A stretch of 64,000 nucleotides of DNA from Aquipuribacter hungaricus (GCF_037860755.1 NZ_JBBEOI010000003.1:1-64000), one strand, 5' to 3'. Shown: positions 1 through 8,048, counted from the stretch's first letter. Made by a program: numbers and translations. Notes: a model not told the origin generated them from the letters alone.

Positions 1-1
1 G

Positions 2-1018
2 TCGGGCGGGGTCGCGGGCGCCGACGGGGAGCCCGACCGGCGGCAGCCGCGGCAGCGCCGCGCCGACGCCCTGGTCGCCCTCGCCGAGACCGCGCTGGGT
101 GTCGCTGTCCCCCGCCGTGGCGAGCGGCCGCGCGTGGTCGTCCACGTCACGCCCGGGCAGCTCGACGGCACGGCGGCCAGCCTGGCGCAGGTGGAGGGGG
201 ACGGTCCCGTCTCGCCCCGGGTGACGCGCCGTCTCACGTGCGACGCGGTGCTCCAGCGGGTCGTGACGACGCCGTCCCTCGGACCCCTCGACGTCGGGCG
301 CGAGCACCGCCTGGTCACCCTCGCCCAACGACGCGCCCTCGCCGCACGCGACGGCGGCTGCACCGTCCCCGGCTGCGGCGCCCCACCCGACTGGTGCGAC
401 GCCCACCACATCGTCCACTGGGCCGACGGCGGCCCCTCCGACCTCGACAACTACACCCTCCTCTGCCCCGGCCACCACACCGCCGTCCACGCCGGCACCT
501 GGCAGGTCCACACGACCGACGGGCAGATCACCGTCACCCCACCCCGGTGGGTCGACCCCACCCGGACGCCACGCCCTGTCCGCTACCACCGGGTCGAGCA
601 GGCCCTGGCGGACCTCGACCTGCTGGGCACGGGGGCTGAAGGCCCTGCCCCGCCGGCTGACACCTCGCCCCCGGACCGGCAGCGCGACTCGCGCCTTCAT
701 CGGCTCGAGCACCCGCCAGACCCTCCGCACCGGGACGACGTCGTCGGCCGGACGCCAGACCCGCCGCCTGTGCCCCTCCTCGACCTACGCCTGATGGCGA
801 CGGACGACGTCTTCGGCCCGCGGTCGGATCCGCCGCCTGTGCCCCTCGTCGACCCACGCCTGATGGGGACGGACGACGTCTTCGGCTGCCCCGACAGCGC
901 CCCGAGCCCGCCCCCTGTGCGCCCACCCGGCTGCGACGGCCCCCAGCCCGGCGACCGCCAGGCCGTCCAGGAGCTGGTCCGCACGTTGGTTCGTGAGGCA
1001 GCCCACGCTCTGCCATGA
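2..1018 (+). CDS. DUF222/13E12-type protein with HNH endonuclease domain (5' partial)
   Basis: The frame is open from the first bases of the window, so the gene starts upstream and only the C-terminal half is seen. The early part (RRADALVALAET...RPRVVVHV) matches the end of the DUF222 region of actinobacterial 13E12-repeat proteins. It is followed by an HNH nuclease core: CTVPGCGAPPDWC supplies a zinc-type Cys pair, then DAHHIVHWADGG and LLCPGHHTAVH. The last 100 residues are Pro-rich and contain a duplicated segment ending in TDDVFG. Such proteins are numerous in actinobacterial genomes and often decayed; their cellular role is unclear. The HNH residues look intact. The gene lies in chromosomal context left of the tRNA genes. 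Confidence 0.85.
   Translation, partial: SGGVAGADGEPDRRQPRQRRADALVALAETALGVAVPRRGERPRVVVHVTPGQLDGTAASLAQVEGDGPVSPRVTRRLTCDAVLQRVVTTPSLGPLDVGREHRLVTLAQRRALAARDGGCTVPGCGAPPDWCDAHHIVHWADGGPSDLDNYTLLCPGHHTAVHAGTWQVHTTDGQITVTPPRWVDPTRTPRPVRYHRVEQALADLDLLGTGAEGPAPPADTSPPDRQRDSRLHRLEHPPDPPHRDDVVGRTPDPPPVPLLDLRLMATDDVFGPRSDPPPVPLVDPRLMGTDDVFGCPDSAPSPPPVRPPGCDGPQPGDRQAVQELVRTLVREAAHALP
762..886 (+). repeat. 56-bp direct duplication inside the HNH gene
   Basis: Two near-identical 56-bp copies (762-817 and 831-886, period 69 bp) encode the C-terminal segments PVPLLDLRLMATDDVFG and PVPLVDPRLMGTDDVFG. The duplication is in frame, so it lengthens the tail without breaking the gene. Confidence 0.85.
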
Positions 1019-1158
1019 CGGTCGGCGCGGTACTGCTCGAGCCCGGCCCCACGCTCCACCCAGAGGCGCCGCGGTGGGCCTGAGCCCTCGGGCTGCCCGT
1101 CCGGCGAGCGCCGGCTGCCCCCGACCGCCGCACCCCCGCCGGCTGCCACGCTTGCCCC

Positions 1159-1776
1159 GTGAGCAGCGACGTCGTGACCCGCCCCCCGGAGTCCGTGACC
1201 GTGACGGTCACCCGCCGCGCCCTCCCGGGCCGCGACGAGGAGATGTCCGCCTGGGTGCAGGCGGGGCAGCGGCTGGCCGGCGGCTTCGACGGCTTCCTGG
1301 GGGCCGGCCACGTCCGGCCCGGCCCGGCGAGCCAGGACTGGCACATGCTCTACCGCTTCGCCGACGAGCGCGCGCTCGACCGGTGGCAGCGCTCCGAGCA
1401 GCGCGACTGGTGGCTGAAGTCGGCGCTCGGCATCGTCCAGGAGACCCGGGTCGAGAAGCGGACCGGCATCGAGGGCTGGTTCGACGAGCCGTCGGGACGC
1501 GTCCTCAGCACCGCCGTGCCGAACGGCCCGCCGCGCTGGAAGCAGGCGTGCGTCATCTTCCTGGCCTTCGCGCCGGTCAACCTCGCGGCGCAGGCCGTCC
1601 TGCTGCCGGTCGTCGGCGGCTGGCCGCTGCCGCTGCGGGTCCTCGCCCTGACCGCCGTCCTCATCCCGCTCATGACCTACCTCGTGCTGCCGTTCGTCAC
1701 CAGCCGGCTGCAGTGGTGGCTCGAGGGCAGGCCCGGCCCGTGGCGCCGCCGCCGCCGGCACGCGGGCCGGCCGTGA
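1159..1776 (+). CDS. ABM-like domain membrane protein
   Basis: A 205-residue protein. Residues about 12-105 resemble the antibiotic-biosynthesis-monooxygenase (ABM) ferredoxin-like fold used by small actinobacterial proteins (VTVTVTRRALPGRDEEM, DWHMLYRFADERALDRW). The C-terminal third has two hydrophobic helices (about 140-160 and 166-188) followed by an Arg-rich tail, so it is probably anchored in the membrane with a cytosolic end. ABM-plus-two-TM proteins are widespread and have no firmly assigned reaction. The start is a GTG. The stop overlaps the next gene's GTG by four bases, so the two are probably co-translated. An enzymatic role is only a guess. Confidence 0.75.
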   Translation: MSSDVVTRPPESVTVTVTRRALPGRDEEMSAWVQAGQRLAGGFDGFLGAGHVRPGPASQDWHMLYRFADERALDRWQRSEQRDWWLKSALGIVQETRVEKRTGIEGWFDEPSGRVLSTAVPNGPPRWKQACVIFLAFAPVNLAAQAVLLPVVGGWPLPLRVLALTAVLIPLMTYLVLPFVTSRLQWWLEGRPGPWRRRRRHAGRP

Positions 1777-2129
1777 GCGTGGACCTGTCGCTGGAGGACT
1801 TCGAGGCGGCGGTGGGCGACGCGCTCGACCAGGTGCCGCCGGAGCTGGCGTCGCTCATGGACAACGTCGTGGTCCTCGTCGAGGAGCTGCCCCCGCCCGG
1901 TGAGCCCCAGGACCTGCTCGGCCTCTACGAGGGGACCCCGCTCACGGAGCGGGACAGCTGGTACGCCGGCGTCCTGCCCGACCGGATCTCGGTGTTCCGG
2001 CAGCCGACCCTGGCGGTCTGCGACTCCCGCGACGAGGTCGTCGAGGAGGTGCTCGTCACCGTGGTGCACGAGATCGCCCACCACTTCGGGATCGAGGACG
2101 ACCGGCTGCACGAGCTCGGCTGGGGCTGA
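1773..2129 (+). CDS. Small zincin-like metallopeptidase family protein
   Basis: A 118-residue protein carrying the zinc-protease signature HEIAHHFGI near residue 95, where the HExxH histidines bind metal and Glu is catalytic. It matches the compact actinobacterial metallopeptidase family (zincin-like, once DUF1025), whose members are about 115-140 residues; the substrate is unknown. It starts at GTG 1773 inside the stop of the preceding membrane protein (GTGA overlap). A longer reading frame upstream is antisense-type noise with Arg/Pro-rich composition. The protein lacks a signal peptide, so it is probably cytosolic. Confidence 0.85.
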   Translation: MSVDLSLEDFEAAVGDALDQVPPELASLMDNVVVLVEELPPPGEPQDLLGLYEGTPLTERDSWYAGVLPDRISVFRQPTLAVCDSRDEVVEEVLVTVVHEIAHHFGIEDDRLHELGWG

Positions 2130-2240
2130 GGTGCCCCACCGCACGGCCTCGGCGGCGCCCCGGGGGTGGGGTGCGCCCTACCCCGGGGACGCCGGGGCAC
2201 AGGCCTGCCCGGCGACGGCGGCCCGACCAGGCTCGACGGC

Positions 2241-3500
2241 ATGACGACACTGCTCCGGCGGCTCGGCCGCGACACCCTCTACGTCCTCGTCAGCTTCCCG
2301 CTCGCCGTCCTGTCCTTCACCGTCGTCCTCGCGGGCCTGGCGACCTCGCTGGGGCTGCTGGTCACGCTGCTCGGGATCCCCCTCGCGGTCCTCACCCTGC
2401 TCGTCGCACGCGGCCTCGCCGTCGTGGAGCGGGCCCGGCTGCGGCTGCTCGACGGCGCCGACCCCGCCCCGGCCGGCCACCGCCGCCCCACCGTCGGCGG
2501 GTGGCGCGGCCTGCTCCAGCGGCTGCGCGACCCGCAGTCCTGGCTCGACGTCCTCCACGCCCTGGTCGCGTTCCCGATGGCCGTGCTCACGTTCGTCGTC
2601 GTCGTGACGTGGTGGAGCGTCGCGCTGTTCGGCCTCACGTACTGGGTGTGGGTACGGGTGCTGCCGCCGGACGAGGGCGAGGGCCTGGCGTGGCTGCTGG
2701 GCTTCGACCAGCCCTGGGCCGAGACCGTCCTGACCACCCTCGTCGGCGTCGTCTTCGCCCTGACCCTGCCGGCCGTCGTCCGGGGCTGCGCCGCCGTCCA
2801 GTCCGGCCTGGCCCGGCTGCTCGTCGCCAACCCGGCGCTCGCCGGCCTCCGCCGCGAGGTGAGCACGCTCACCGCCAGCCGCGCCGCCGTGGTCGAGGCC
2901 GGCACGACGACCCTCCGCCGGCTGGAGCGCGACCTGCACGACGGCCCGCAGCAGCGCCTCGTGCGCCTGCAGATGGACCTGGCCGCCGCCCGTCGCAGGA
3001 TGGGGGACGACCCTGCCGCCGCCGACCTGCTCGTCGAGGAGGCCGAGGTACAGGTGCAGGAGACCCTGTCCGAGCTCCGCGCCCTGTCCCGCGGCATCGC
3101 CCCGCCCGTCCTCACCGACCGCGGCCTGCCTGCCGCCCTGGCCTCGCTCGCGGGACGCTGCACGGTCCAGGTGACCCTCGACGTCGCCCTGCCCGACGGC
3201 ACCCGGCTGCCCGACGCCGTCGAGGAGGCCGCCTACTTCGTGGTCTCCGAGGCGCTCACCAACGTCGCCAAGCACAGCGGCGCCCGCACCTGCACCGTCC
3301 ACCTGTGGCGCGACGGCACCGGCCAGGAGCCGCAGCTGCACGTCGCGGTCGAGGACGACGGCGTCGGCGGCGCCCACCCCGCCAAGGGTCACGGCCTCGC
3401 CGGCCTGCGGGACCGGGTCGGCGGCCTGGGTGGCACGCTGGACGTCCAGGACTGTCCCGGTGGCGGGACCAGGCTGGAGGCGGTGCTCCCGTGCGCGTAG
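2241..3500 (+). CDS. Sensor histidine kinase, NarL-type partner (HisKA_3)
   Basis: A 419-residue kinase. The N-terminal part (about 10-190) has four hydrophobic helices in two hairpins, as in the PF13796-type putative sensor of actinobacteria. A HisKA_3 dimerization region follows, with the phosphoacceptor His in ERDLHDGPQQRL (about H233), then a HATPase domain with an N-box (SEALTNVAKHSGA) and a G-box (DDGVGG, GHGLAGLRDRV). It would autophosphorylate and pass phosphate to the next gene's product. ATG 2241 (MTTLLRRLGR) is chosen over upstream in-frame codons because the earlier residues are non-helical and Pro/Gly-rich. It overlaps the response-regulator gene by 10 bp. Confidence 0.93.
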   Translation: MTTLLRRLGRDTLYVLVSFPLAVLSFTVVLAGLATSLGLLVTLLGIPLAVLTLLVARGLAVVERARLRLLDGADPAPAGHRRPTVGGWRGLLQRLRDPQSWLDVLHALVAFPMAVLTFVVVVTWWSVALFGLTYWVWVRVLPPDEGEGLAWLLGFDQPWAETVLTTLVGVVFALTLPAVVRGCAAVQSGLARLLVANPALAGLRREVSTLTASRAAVVEAGTTTLRRLERDLHDGPQQRLVRLQMDLAAARRRMGDDPAAADLLVEEAEVQVQETLSELRALSRGIAPPVLTDRGLPAALASLAGRCTVQVTLDVALPDGTRLPDAVEEAAYFVVSEALTNVAKHSGARTCTVHLWRDGTGQEPQLHVAVEDDGVGGAHPAKGHGLAGLRDRVGGLGGTLDVQDCPGGGTRLEAVLPCA

Positions 3501-4135
3501 TGCTCGCCGAGGACTCGATGCTGCTGCGCGAGGGCCTGGTCAGGCTCCTCACCGAGGCCGGGTGCGACGTCGTGGCCGCGGTCGGCGACGCGCCGTCGCT
3601 CGTCGAGGCTGTCGTCGAGCACCGGCCGGACGTCGCGGTCGTGGACGTGCGGATGCCGCCGACCTTCACCGACGACGGGTTGCGCGCGGCGGTCGAGGCA
3701 CGCCGGAGGGTGCCGGGGACCGCCGTCCTCGTCCTGTCGCAGTACGTCGAGCAGGCCTACGCCGACGAGCTGGTGGCCTCGGGCGACGGCGGCGTCGGGT
3801 ACCTGCTCAAGGACCGCGTGGCCCGGCTCGACCAGCTCCAGGACGCGCTGCACCGGGTCCACGACGGCGGGACCGTGCTCGACCCCGAGGTCGTGGCGCA
3901 GCTGTTCGCCCGCCGTCGCCGGGGCGACCCGCTCGACGCGCTCAGCCCCCGCGAGCGCGAGGTGCTCGCGCTCATGGCCGAGGGGCGGTCGAACCCCGCC
4001 ATCGCCGGCCACCTGGTCGTCAGCGAGGGGGCGGTCGAGAAGCACGTCGGCTCGATCTTCACCAAGCTGGGCCTGCTCCCGTCCTCGTCGGACTCCCGAC
4101 GGGTCCTCGCGGTGCTCGCCTGGTTGCGCGCCTGA
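3491..4135 (+). CDS. LuxR/NarL-family response regulator
   Basis: A 214-residue regulator. The receiver domain has an acidic pocket (AEDS), the phosphorylatable Asp52 in VVDVRMPP, and the conserved Lys in YLLKDRV. A C-terminal LuxR-type helix-turn-helix (about 150-205) contains LSPREREVLALMAEG and AVEKHVGSIFTKL. GTG 3491 lies inside the end of the histidine-kinase gene, so the two form a translationally coupled pair. Phosphorylation by the kinase should control DNA binding; the targets are unknown. A degraded relative of its HTH domain occurs at 45.8-46.0 kb. Confidence 0.95.
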   Translation: MRVVLAEDSMLLREGLVRLLTEAGCDVVAAVGDAPSLVEAVVEHRPDVAVVDVRMPPTFTDDGLRAAVEARRRVPGTAVLVLSQYVEQAYADELVASGDGGVGYLLKDRVARLDQLQDALHRVHDGGTVLDPEVVAQLFARRRRGDPLDALSPREREVLALMAEGRSNPAIAGHLVVSEGAVEKHVGSIFTKLGLLPSSSDSRRVLAVLAWLRA

Positions 4136-4156
4136 GCGACGGGGTAGGGACCCGCC

Positions 4157-4270
4157 ATGAGCCCTGTGAGAGTCCGACCCCTTGGCGGCGCCGCCGGCTG
4201 CCTGACCATGATCGCTGTGTCCGTCCTCCTGTCGGTGCTCCTGACCGTCCTGCTCAACGTCGTCCTCTGA
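4157..4270 (+). CDS. 37-residue single-helix membrane peptide
   Basis: Starts at ATG 4157, 21 bp after the response regulator. It has a short basic N-terminus (MSPVRVRPLGG) and one hydrophobic helix (about 15-37) rich in Leu and Val, ending at the stop. Small peptides of this form (basic head plus one TM helix) recur in actinobacterial genomes, but I cannot name a family with certainty. Its position suggests co-transcription with the two-component pair, where it could modulate the kinase; that is speculation. Confidence 0.55.
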   Translation: MSPVRVRPLGGAAGCLTMIAVSVLLSVLLTVLLNVVL

Positions 4271-4381
4271 CCGGCCTCCCCGCCCCCGCCGCGCGGCCGT
4301 GGCACCCGCGCGGAGCACCCGGTTTGGAGGCGGGGCCGGGAGCACCTATGCTCAGGACCGCTCACGACGGAAACGTCCCGC

Positions 4382-4454
4382 GCCCCTATCGTCTAGCGGC
4401 CTAGGACGCCGCCCTTTCAAGGCGGTAGCACGGGTTCGAATCCCGTTGGGGGTA
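4382..4454 (+). tRNA. tRNA-Glu (anticodon TTC)
   Basis: A 73-nt cloverleaf. The acceptor stem GCCCCTA pairs with TGGGGGT, including the G1:U72 pair usual for tRNA-Glu. The anticodon loop CTTTCAA gives TTC, and the T-arm ACGGG-TTCGAAT-CCCGT is standard. CCA is not encoded. It is the first of three tRNA genes. Confidence 0.97.
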
Positions 4455-4522
4455 CGTCCCAGCACGTCCGCTCCACCAGCACCACAGTCCGTCAGCACCA
4501 CGCACGACCAGCACCACAGCAA

Positions 4523-4596
4523 GGCCCCGTAGCGCAGTTGGTTAGCGCGCCGCCCTGTCACGGCGGAGGTCGCCGGTTCGAGCCCGGTCGGGGTCG
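4523..4596 (+). tRNA. tRNA-Asp (anticodon GTC)
   Basis: A 74-nt cloverleaf. The acceptor stem GGCCCCG pairs with CGGGGTC, the discriminator is G, the anticodon loop CTGTCAC gives GTC, and the T-loop is TTCGAGC. It lies 68 bp after tRNA-Glu, and the order Glu-Asp-Phe is common in actinobacteria. Confidence 0.97.
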
Positions 4597-4618
4597 CTCG
4601 GGGTGGGTCACCGCCCTC

Positions 4619-4691
4619 GGCCAGATAGCTCAGTTGGTAGAGCGTCCGACTGAAAATCGGAAGGTCGGCGGTTCGACCCCGCCTCTGGCCA
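4619..4691 (+). tRNA. tRNA-Phe (anticodon GAA), likely integration target
   Basis: A 73-nt cloverleaf. The acceptor stem GGCCAGA pairs with TCTGGCC, the anticodon loop CTGAAAA gives GAA, and the T-loop is TTCGACC. The gene is intact. An integrase gene lies 75 bp downstream reading toward it, the usual layout when a mobile element has integrated into the tRNA 3' end and restored it. Confidence 0.97.
4650..4691. other. Probable attachment site (attL) in the tRNA-Phe 3' half
   Basis: Tyrosine integrases of actinobacterial elements usually recombine within the anticodon-to-3' part of a tRNA gene. Here the integrase is immediately adjacent. The exact core cannot be fixed, because I did not find a second copy of this sequence in the window. 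Confidence 0.45.
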
Positions 4692-4766
4692 CACCCATGA
4701 CCAGCAAGTATACCCGCGGCGAGTGCCGAGCGGCCCAGTTGACAGCAGTAGTTGACAGCAACGGCA

Positions 4767-5891
4767 TCAGACGTAGAGCCCGTCTAACTTGTCCAACGCT
4801 AATCGCTGCTCGTCGACAGCCACGTGCGCGTACACGTTCATGGTCATCTCCAGGGCTGCGTGGCCGACGATCTCCATGACGACCCGCGGGTTGACTCCTA
4901 AGGTCAGGAGCATCGACACGCAGGTGTGCCGGAGGTCGTGCAACCGCACCGCCGGAACCCCGGCGTCCCGACACCAGCGCGCGAACGTCCGCGAGAAGTT
5001 GTTGGGGTCTACCGGCGTCCCGACAGTCGTCGTGAAAACGAGCTCCACCGGCGGCCAAGGGTGCAGGCACGCCTCGGCCTCGGCCGCCTGCCGAGAGCGA
5101 TGTCGCCCCAGCGCCTCGAGGCAGACGCTCGGCATGGGAACCGTCCGCCGTGATCGTCGGGTCTTGGGCGGCAGAAACTGCAACCTTCCCTCGGACCAGT
5201 GCAGTCCCTGCCTCACATGCAGAACACTGGCGTCGAAGTCGATGTCCGACCAGCGCAGTCCCAGAGCCTCGGACCGGCGCAGCCCCAGGACCAGGAGCAC
5301 CACCAAGGCAGCGTGCAGCCGGTCGGTGCGGGTCTGGGACAGCAGGAGTCGCGCCTCATCGACAGTCAAGACGCGTGTCTCTGCCCGAGGCGGCGTTGAC
5401 AGCCTGACGAGCTTGGCCACGTTGCGCGGTACAAGGTCATCTCGAACAGCGTCCTCCAACGCCACCCGCAGGGTGGCATGCACATAACGGGTGGACCTGG
5501 GGCTCAGGCCGGAGGCGTCACATGCGGCCAGCAGGCTCCGGACGTCACGCGTAGAGAGCTTGCCGAGCTTGCGCGAGCCGATGACCGGCACGATGTGGAG
5601 CTTCACGTTCGAGCGGTAGCTGGTCAGCGTGTTGGGTCGAACCCGCTTGGCGGCCACCTCTTCGAGCCAGGAGCGCAGATACGAGGCGACGCTGTCCTGC
5701 GTCGTGGCTACCGGCAGCCCCCGGGCGACCTCCCCCATCAGGGCCACGAGCTTCGCGTTTGCCTCGTCCCGGGTGGCGCCGTACACGTAGCGCCGTGTCA
5801 GACCACCTCCCGGCTGGGGCACGAAGTAGGAAGCAGACCAGCGTCCGTCCGCTCGCTTCCATAGGCTCCCCTCACCGTTGCCTCGCGCCAC
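4767..5891 (-). CDS. int: Tyrosine site-specific integrase
   Basis: A 374-residue tyrosine recombinase. The N-terminal region (about 1-60) matches the AP2-like arm-binding domain (GEGSLWKRADGRW). The SAM-like core-binding domain is at about 65-150. The catalytic domain carries the first Arg in LGLRRSEAL (about 206), HDLRHT (H318, R321), GHAA (H344) and the nucleophile Tyr354 in MNVYAH. All key residues are present, so it should be active. It should integrate and excise the element at tRNA-Phe. The GTG start overlaps the stop of the upstream excisionase-like gene by one base (TAGTG), so the ratio of the two proteins is probably set by translational coupling. Confidence 0.95.
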   Translation of the reverse strand: MARGNGEGSLWKRADGRWSASYFVPQPGGGLTRRYVYGATRDEANAKLVALMGEVARGLPVATTQDSVASYLRSWLEEVAAKRVRPNTLTSYRSNVKLHIVPVIGSRKLGKLSTRDVRSLLAACDASGLSPRSTRYVHATLRVALEDAVRDDLVPRNVAKLVRLSTPPRAETRVLTVDEARLLLSQTRTDRLHAALVVLLVLGLRRSEALGLRWSDIDFDASVLHVRQGLHWSEGRLQFLPPKTRRSRRTVPMPSVCLEALGRHRSRQAAEAEACLHPWPPVELVFTTTVGTPVDPNNFSRTFARWCRDAGVPAVRLHDLRHTCVSMLLTLGVNPRVVMEIVGHAALEMTMNVYAHVAVDEQRLALDKLDGLYV

Positions 5892-6091
5892 TAGCTGGCC
5901 TCCCCACTCACCAAGTCATCGATGTACTGCTGCACTGCCACAATGGGCACCCGACGGGACCCTCCGATCTTGACGGAGATTAGGCGGTGCGACCGCATCA
6001 GGTCGTACACCCTCGACCGGCCAACCCTGAGGATGTGCGCCACCTCCTCCGGGGTCAGCAGGAGCGGGCTCAACTCTAGTGTCTTCCTCAT
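5891..6091 (-). CDS. xis: Excisionase-like helix-turn-helix protein
   Basis: A 66-residue MerR/excisionase-type winged-helix protein. TPEEVAHILRVGRSRVYDLM forms the recognition helix-turn-helix, followed by the wing KIGGSRRVPIVAV, typical of recombination directionality factors. ATG 6091 is chosen because AAAGAGGTGG lies just upstream on the minus strand; an in-frame extension to 6163 lacks this support. It is directly upstream of, and coupled to, the integrase gene, so it probably bends att DNA to favour excision. Confidence 0.85.
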   Translation of the reverse strand: MRKTLELSPLLLTPEEVAHILRVGRSRVYDLMRSHRLISVKIGGSRRVPIVAVQQYIDDLVSGEAS

Positions 6092-6179
6092 CGCCACCTC
6101 TTTGTAGTCGCTGCTCCGGACCAAGTTCTGCCGCAGAGCTGGCCGCACGCCGCTCGGCCTCACCCGTCAACAGGGTGAG

Positions 6180-6947
6180 ATGCCGGGCTCGGCGGTCACT
6201 CAGCACGTGCCAGTCCACGACGGTGTCCCCACCACTGAACACAGCCCAGGACCTGGCAGCCAGCCGCCCGCTCACCGAGGCCCCAGGACAAGGTGTCGAA
6301 CTGCGCTGGCGCAGACAGCGAATTCGCGTGCGTTGATTGCCCATCTCTTAAGGCACCAGTGGCTGCCGCGCTCGGCGGGCCTCACGCATGCAGGCCGCCT
6401 GTCCGCTAGCAGGCTGGTGATCGCGATTAACAAGGCCTGGCGCTCCGCCGAGGTCGTCCGCCGCGAGTGGCTGTCGAGTTTCCTCGCCCGCAGGACCCCA
6501 CCGGCGGGCGCGGAGGCGGTCATCTGCGAGGCGGTCGTTACGTCGCAGTGGACCCTCATCAAGGCGATCGAGAGCCGCCACAGCATGCTGCGGGACCTGC
6601 TGGGCATCACCGCCGCGACCGGCGGCGTCCCGGAGCTCTGCCAGCGTCTGACCGTTCGCCCGAGCACCCCCAAGACGTCGACCATGCTCAGCCTCGCGTG
6701 CGTCGTCGCGGCGTGGGAGCAGAGCACCGGCAGCCACACCTGGTGCAACCCGAGCGACTGGGACAGGCGCGTCATGTCCGCGCTGGCCGGGTGGGGCTAC
6801 CCGCCCAGCGAGATAAAGTCCCTACTGACTCGCACCGACTCCACCCAGCCCGAGTCCTCCTCCGGAACCGAGCCCGGCGCCGAGCAGGAGCGGTCAGAGG
6901 GAGCCGAGGTGTCCGCCCCGCACCCGAGCGTGGTGAGCGAGGCGTGA
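6180..6947 (+). CDS. ParB C-terminal region relic (DNA-binding domains missing)
   Basis: The open frame has 255 codons. Residues from about 75 onward resemble the C-terminal part of long actinobacterial plasmid ParB proteins: SRLVIAINKAWRSAEVVRREWL, FLARRTPPAGAEAVI, then a helical stretch ending TWCNPSDWDRRVM and GWGYPPSEIKSLL. The usual N-terminal ParB nuclease and HTH domains are absent; the first 75 residues are Pro/Arg-rich and unlike any domain I know, so the real start is uncertain. No parA lies beside it. It is probably what remains of a partition gene after the integration genes were joined here. It overlaps the next small gene by four bases (GTGA), so both may still be expressed. Confidence 0.5.
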   Translation: MPGSAVTQHVPVHDGVPTTEHSPGPGSQPPAHRGPRTRCRTALAQTANSRALIAHLLRHQWLPRSAGLTHAGRLSASRLVIAINKAWRSAEVVRREWLSSFLARRTPPAGAEAVICEAVVTSQWTLIKAIESRHSMLRDLLGITAATGGVPELCQRLTVRPSTPKTSTMLSLACVVAAWEQSTGSHTWCNPSDWDRRVMSALAGWGYPPSEIKSLLTRTDSTQPESSSGTEPGAEQERSEGAEVSAPHPSVVSEA

Positions 6948-7141
6948 CGTACCTGGACAGACTCCGCTCGCAGGTGGTTGCGGCTGAACTGCGCGCCGTG
7001 GCGGTGCACGCCGACCCGGAGTCGCTGCAGAGCGAGGTGCGTCGTGCGCGCGACCGGCTCAGCCTGGCACGAGGTGTGCTGCTCATCGCTGAGGCAGATC
7101 CCCAGTTGCGCGACCTGACAACGAGACCCGAAGCGGGCTGA
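6944..7141 (+). CDS. Small helical protein coupled to the ParB relic
   Basis: A 65-residue protein starting at GTG 6944 inside the stop of the ParB-like frame. It is almost entirely amphipathic helix (YLDRLRSQVVAAELRAVAV, LSLARGVLLIAEADPQL), with no motif I recognise. Coupling suggests it belongs to the old partition operon. A hairpin follows at 7150. Confidence 0.5.
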   Translation: MTYLDRLRSQVVAAELRAVAVHADPESLQSEVRRARDRLSLARGVLLIAEADPQLRDLTTRPEAG

Positions 7142-7149
7142 CGATCCCC

Positions 7150-7179
7150 TGGGCCGCCGCCTTCGGGTGGCGCGGCCCA
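7150..7179 (+). terminator. Hairpin after the ParB-relic operon
   Basis: A GC-rich imperfect inverted repeat: TGGGCCGC and GCGGCCCA arms around a TTCG loop region. It lies 9 bp after the stop at 7141. There is no T-tract, as is common for actinobacterial terminators. Confidence 0.5.
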
Positions 7180-7289
7180 CGCTGTTGGCACCGGGCGGCT
7201 GGTGCTCACCGCAGGGGCAGCTGCTGGCCGAGGAGCCGCCGGACGCGTGCGAGGTCAGCGGCGACGTCGGCGGGATCGGCGCGCGCGGC

Positions 7290-7469
7290 TTACGCAGGGT
7301 CCGGGCACGACCGCGAGCGCCCCGCGGGTCGGCGAGCGGAATCCTGATCAGGTGGCGTCGGGCTGCCCACTCGCACCACCTTGGACGCGAACCTGGCCAC
7401 GACCCGTGGGTCGGTCAACGCCTGCGCCAGCCGGGAGGCCGGCACCGCACGCCCCTGCCCTGTCGCCAC
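7290..7469 (-). pseudogene. Short frame resembling the start of an element-borne HNH-like protein
   Basis: A minus-strand frame of 59 codons from GTG 7469. The middle, LTDPRVVARFASKVVRVGS, resembles the N-terminus of small HNH-like proteins seen in actinobacterial phages and plasmids. After that the sequence turns Arg/Pro-rich and stops, with no Cys/His core. It is either a truncated relic or chance; the rest of 7180-7484 shows nothing else convincing. Confidence 0.25.
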
Positions 7470-7484
7470 CGGCCCATCACAACA

Positions 7485-8048
7485 TCACGCCCGGACAGCC
7501 ATACCGACCTGAGACGCCGTGCCCGCCCCGGCCACCGGCTCCTGCGCCGAGGCACTCCCGCCCGACTCGGCGGCTCCCGTGTCCTCGGCTCCCGTGTCCT
7601 CGGCTCCCGTGTCCTCGGCTCCCGTGTCCTCGGCTCCCGTGTCCTCGGCTCCCGTGTCCTGGGTATCGGTGTCCTCAGCGATCGGGTCGGCCTGGTCGCT
7701 GGTGCGCGACCCGTCGCCTGACTCGGTCGTCTGGGCTGCCACGGCCCGGAGCCGGGCGACCTCCCGGGTGCCCAGGGCCTCGTCGGCGCACCAGTCGACG
7801 ACCTCGCGGACCGTCAGGCGCTCCTGCTGCACCATCCGGTCCAGGGCGGCACCGGCCCGCGCCTCGGCGGCCGTGACGGCCGCGTCCCGTTCCCGGACCG
7901 CCACCAGGACCTCGACCACCAGCGCCTCGACGCGCTGCTCCCGCTCGGCGCGCTCACGCCGCCGCACGGACTGTGCGTCCAGCACCGCCCGTCGCGCCGC
8001 CTGCCGCACCGACTGCCGACCCGTCGACCTCACTGCCTGCTCACCCAC
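7485..8048 (-). CDS. Coiled-coil protein with acidic GAEDT repeat tail
   Basis: A 187-residue protein. The first 110 residues are strongly helical and charged (SVRRRERAEREQRVEALVVEVLV, RDAAVTAAEARAGAALDRM), probably a coiled coil. The C-terminal part has six exact copies of the pentapeptide GAEDT. GTG 8048 is preferred over 8108 because GAAGGGGAG lies about 10 nt upstream on the minus strand. It is transcribed away from the relaxase gene across a 400-bp gap. That position suits an accessory oriT-binding or partner protein, but no DNA-binding motif is visible. I do not recognise the family. Confidence 0.65.
   Translation of the reverse strand: MGEQAVRSTGRQSVRQAARRAVLDAQSVRRRERAEREQRVEALVVEVLVAVRERDAAVTAAEARAGAALDRMVQQERLTVREVVDWCADEALGTREVARLRAVAAQTTESGDGSRTSDQADPIAEDTDTQDTGAEDTGAEDTGAEDTGAEDTGAEDTGAAESGGSASAQEPVAGAGTASQVGMAVRA
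7571..7660 (+). repeat. Six tandem 15-bp repeats
   Basis: Six identical copies of CGGCTCCCGTGTCCT run head to tail. On the minus strand they encode the acidic GAEDT repeats of the preceding protein. Identity at every base suggests recent slippage expansion. Confidence 0.95.

Noticed and set aside
7571-7660. Tandem repeats as a CRISPR array or iterons
   Set aside because: Units are 15 bp, have no spacers and keep one reading frame encoding GAEDT, so they are coding repeats.
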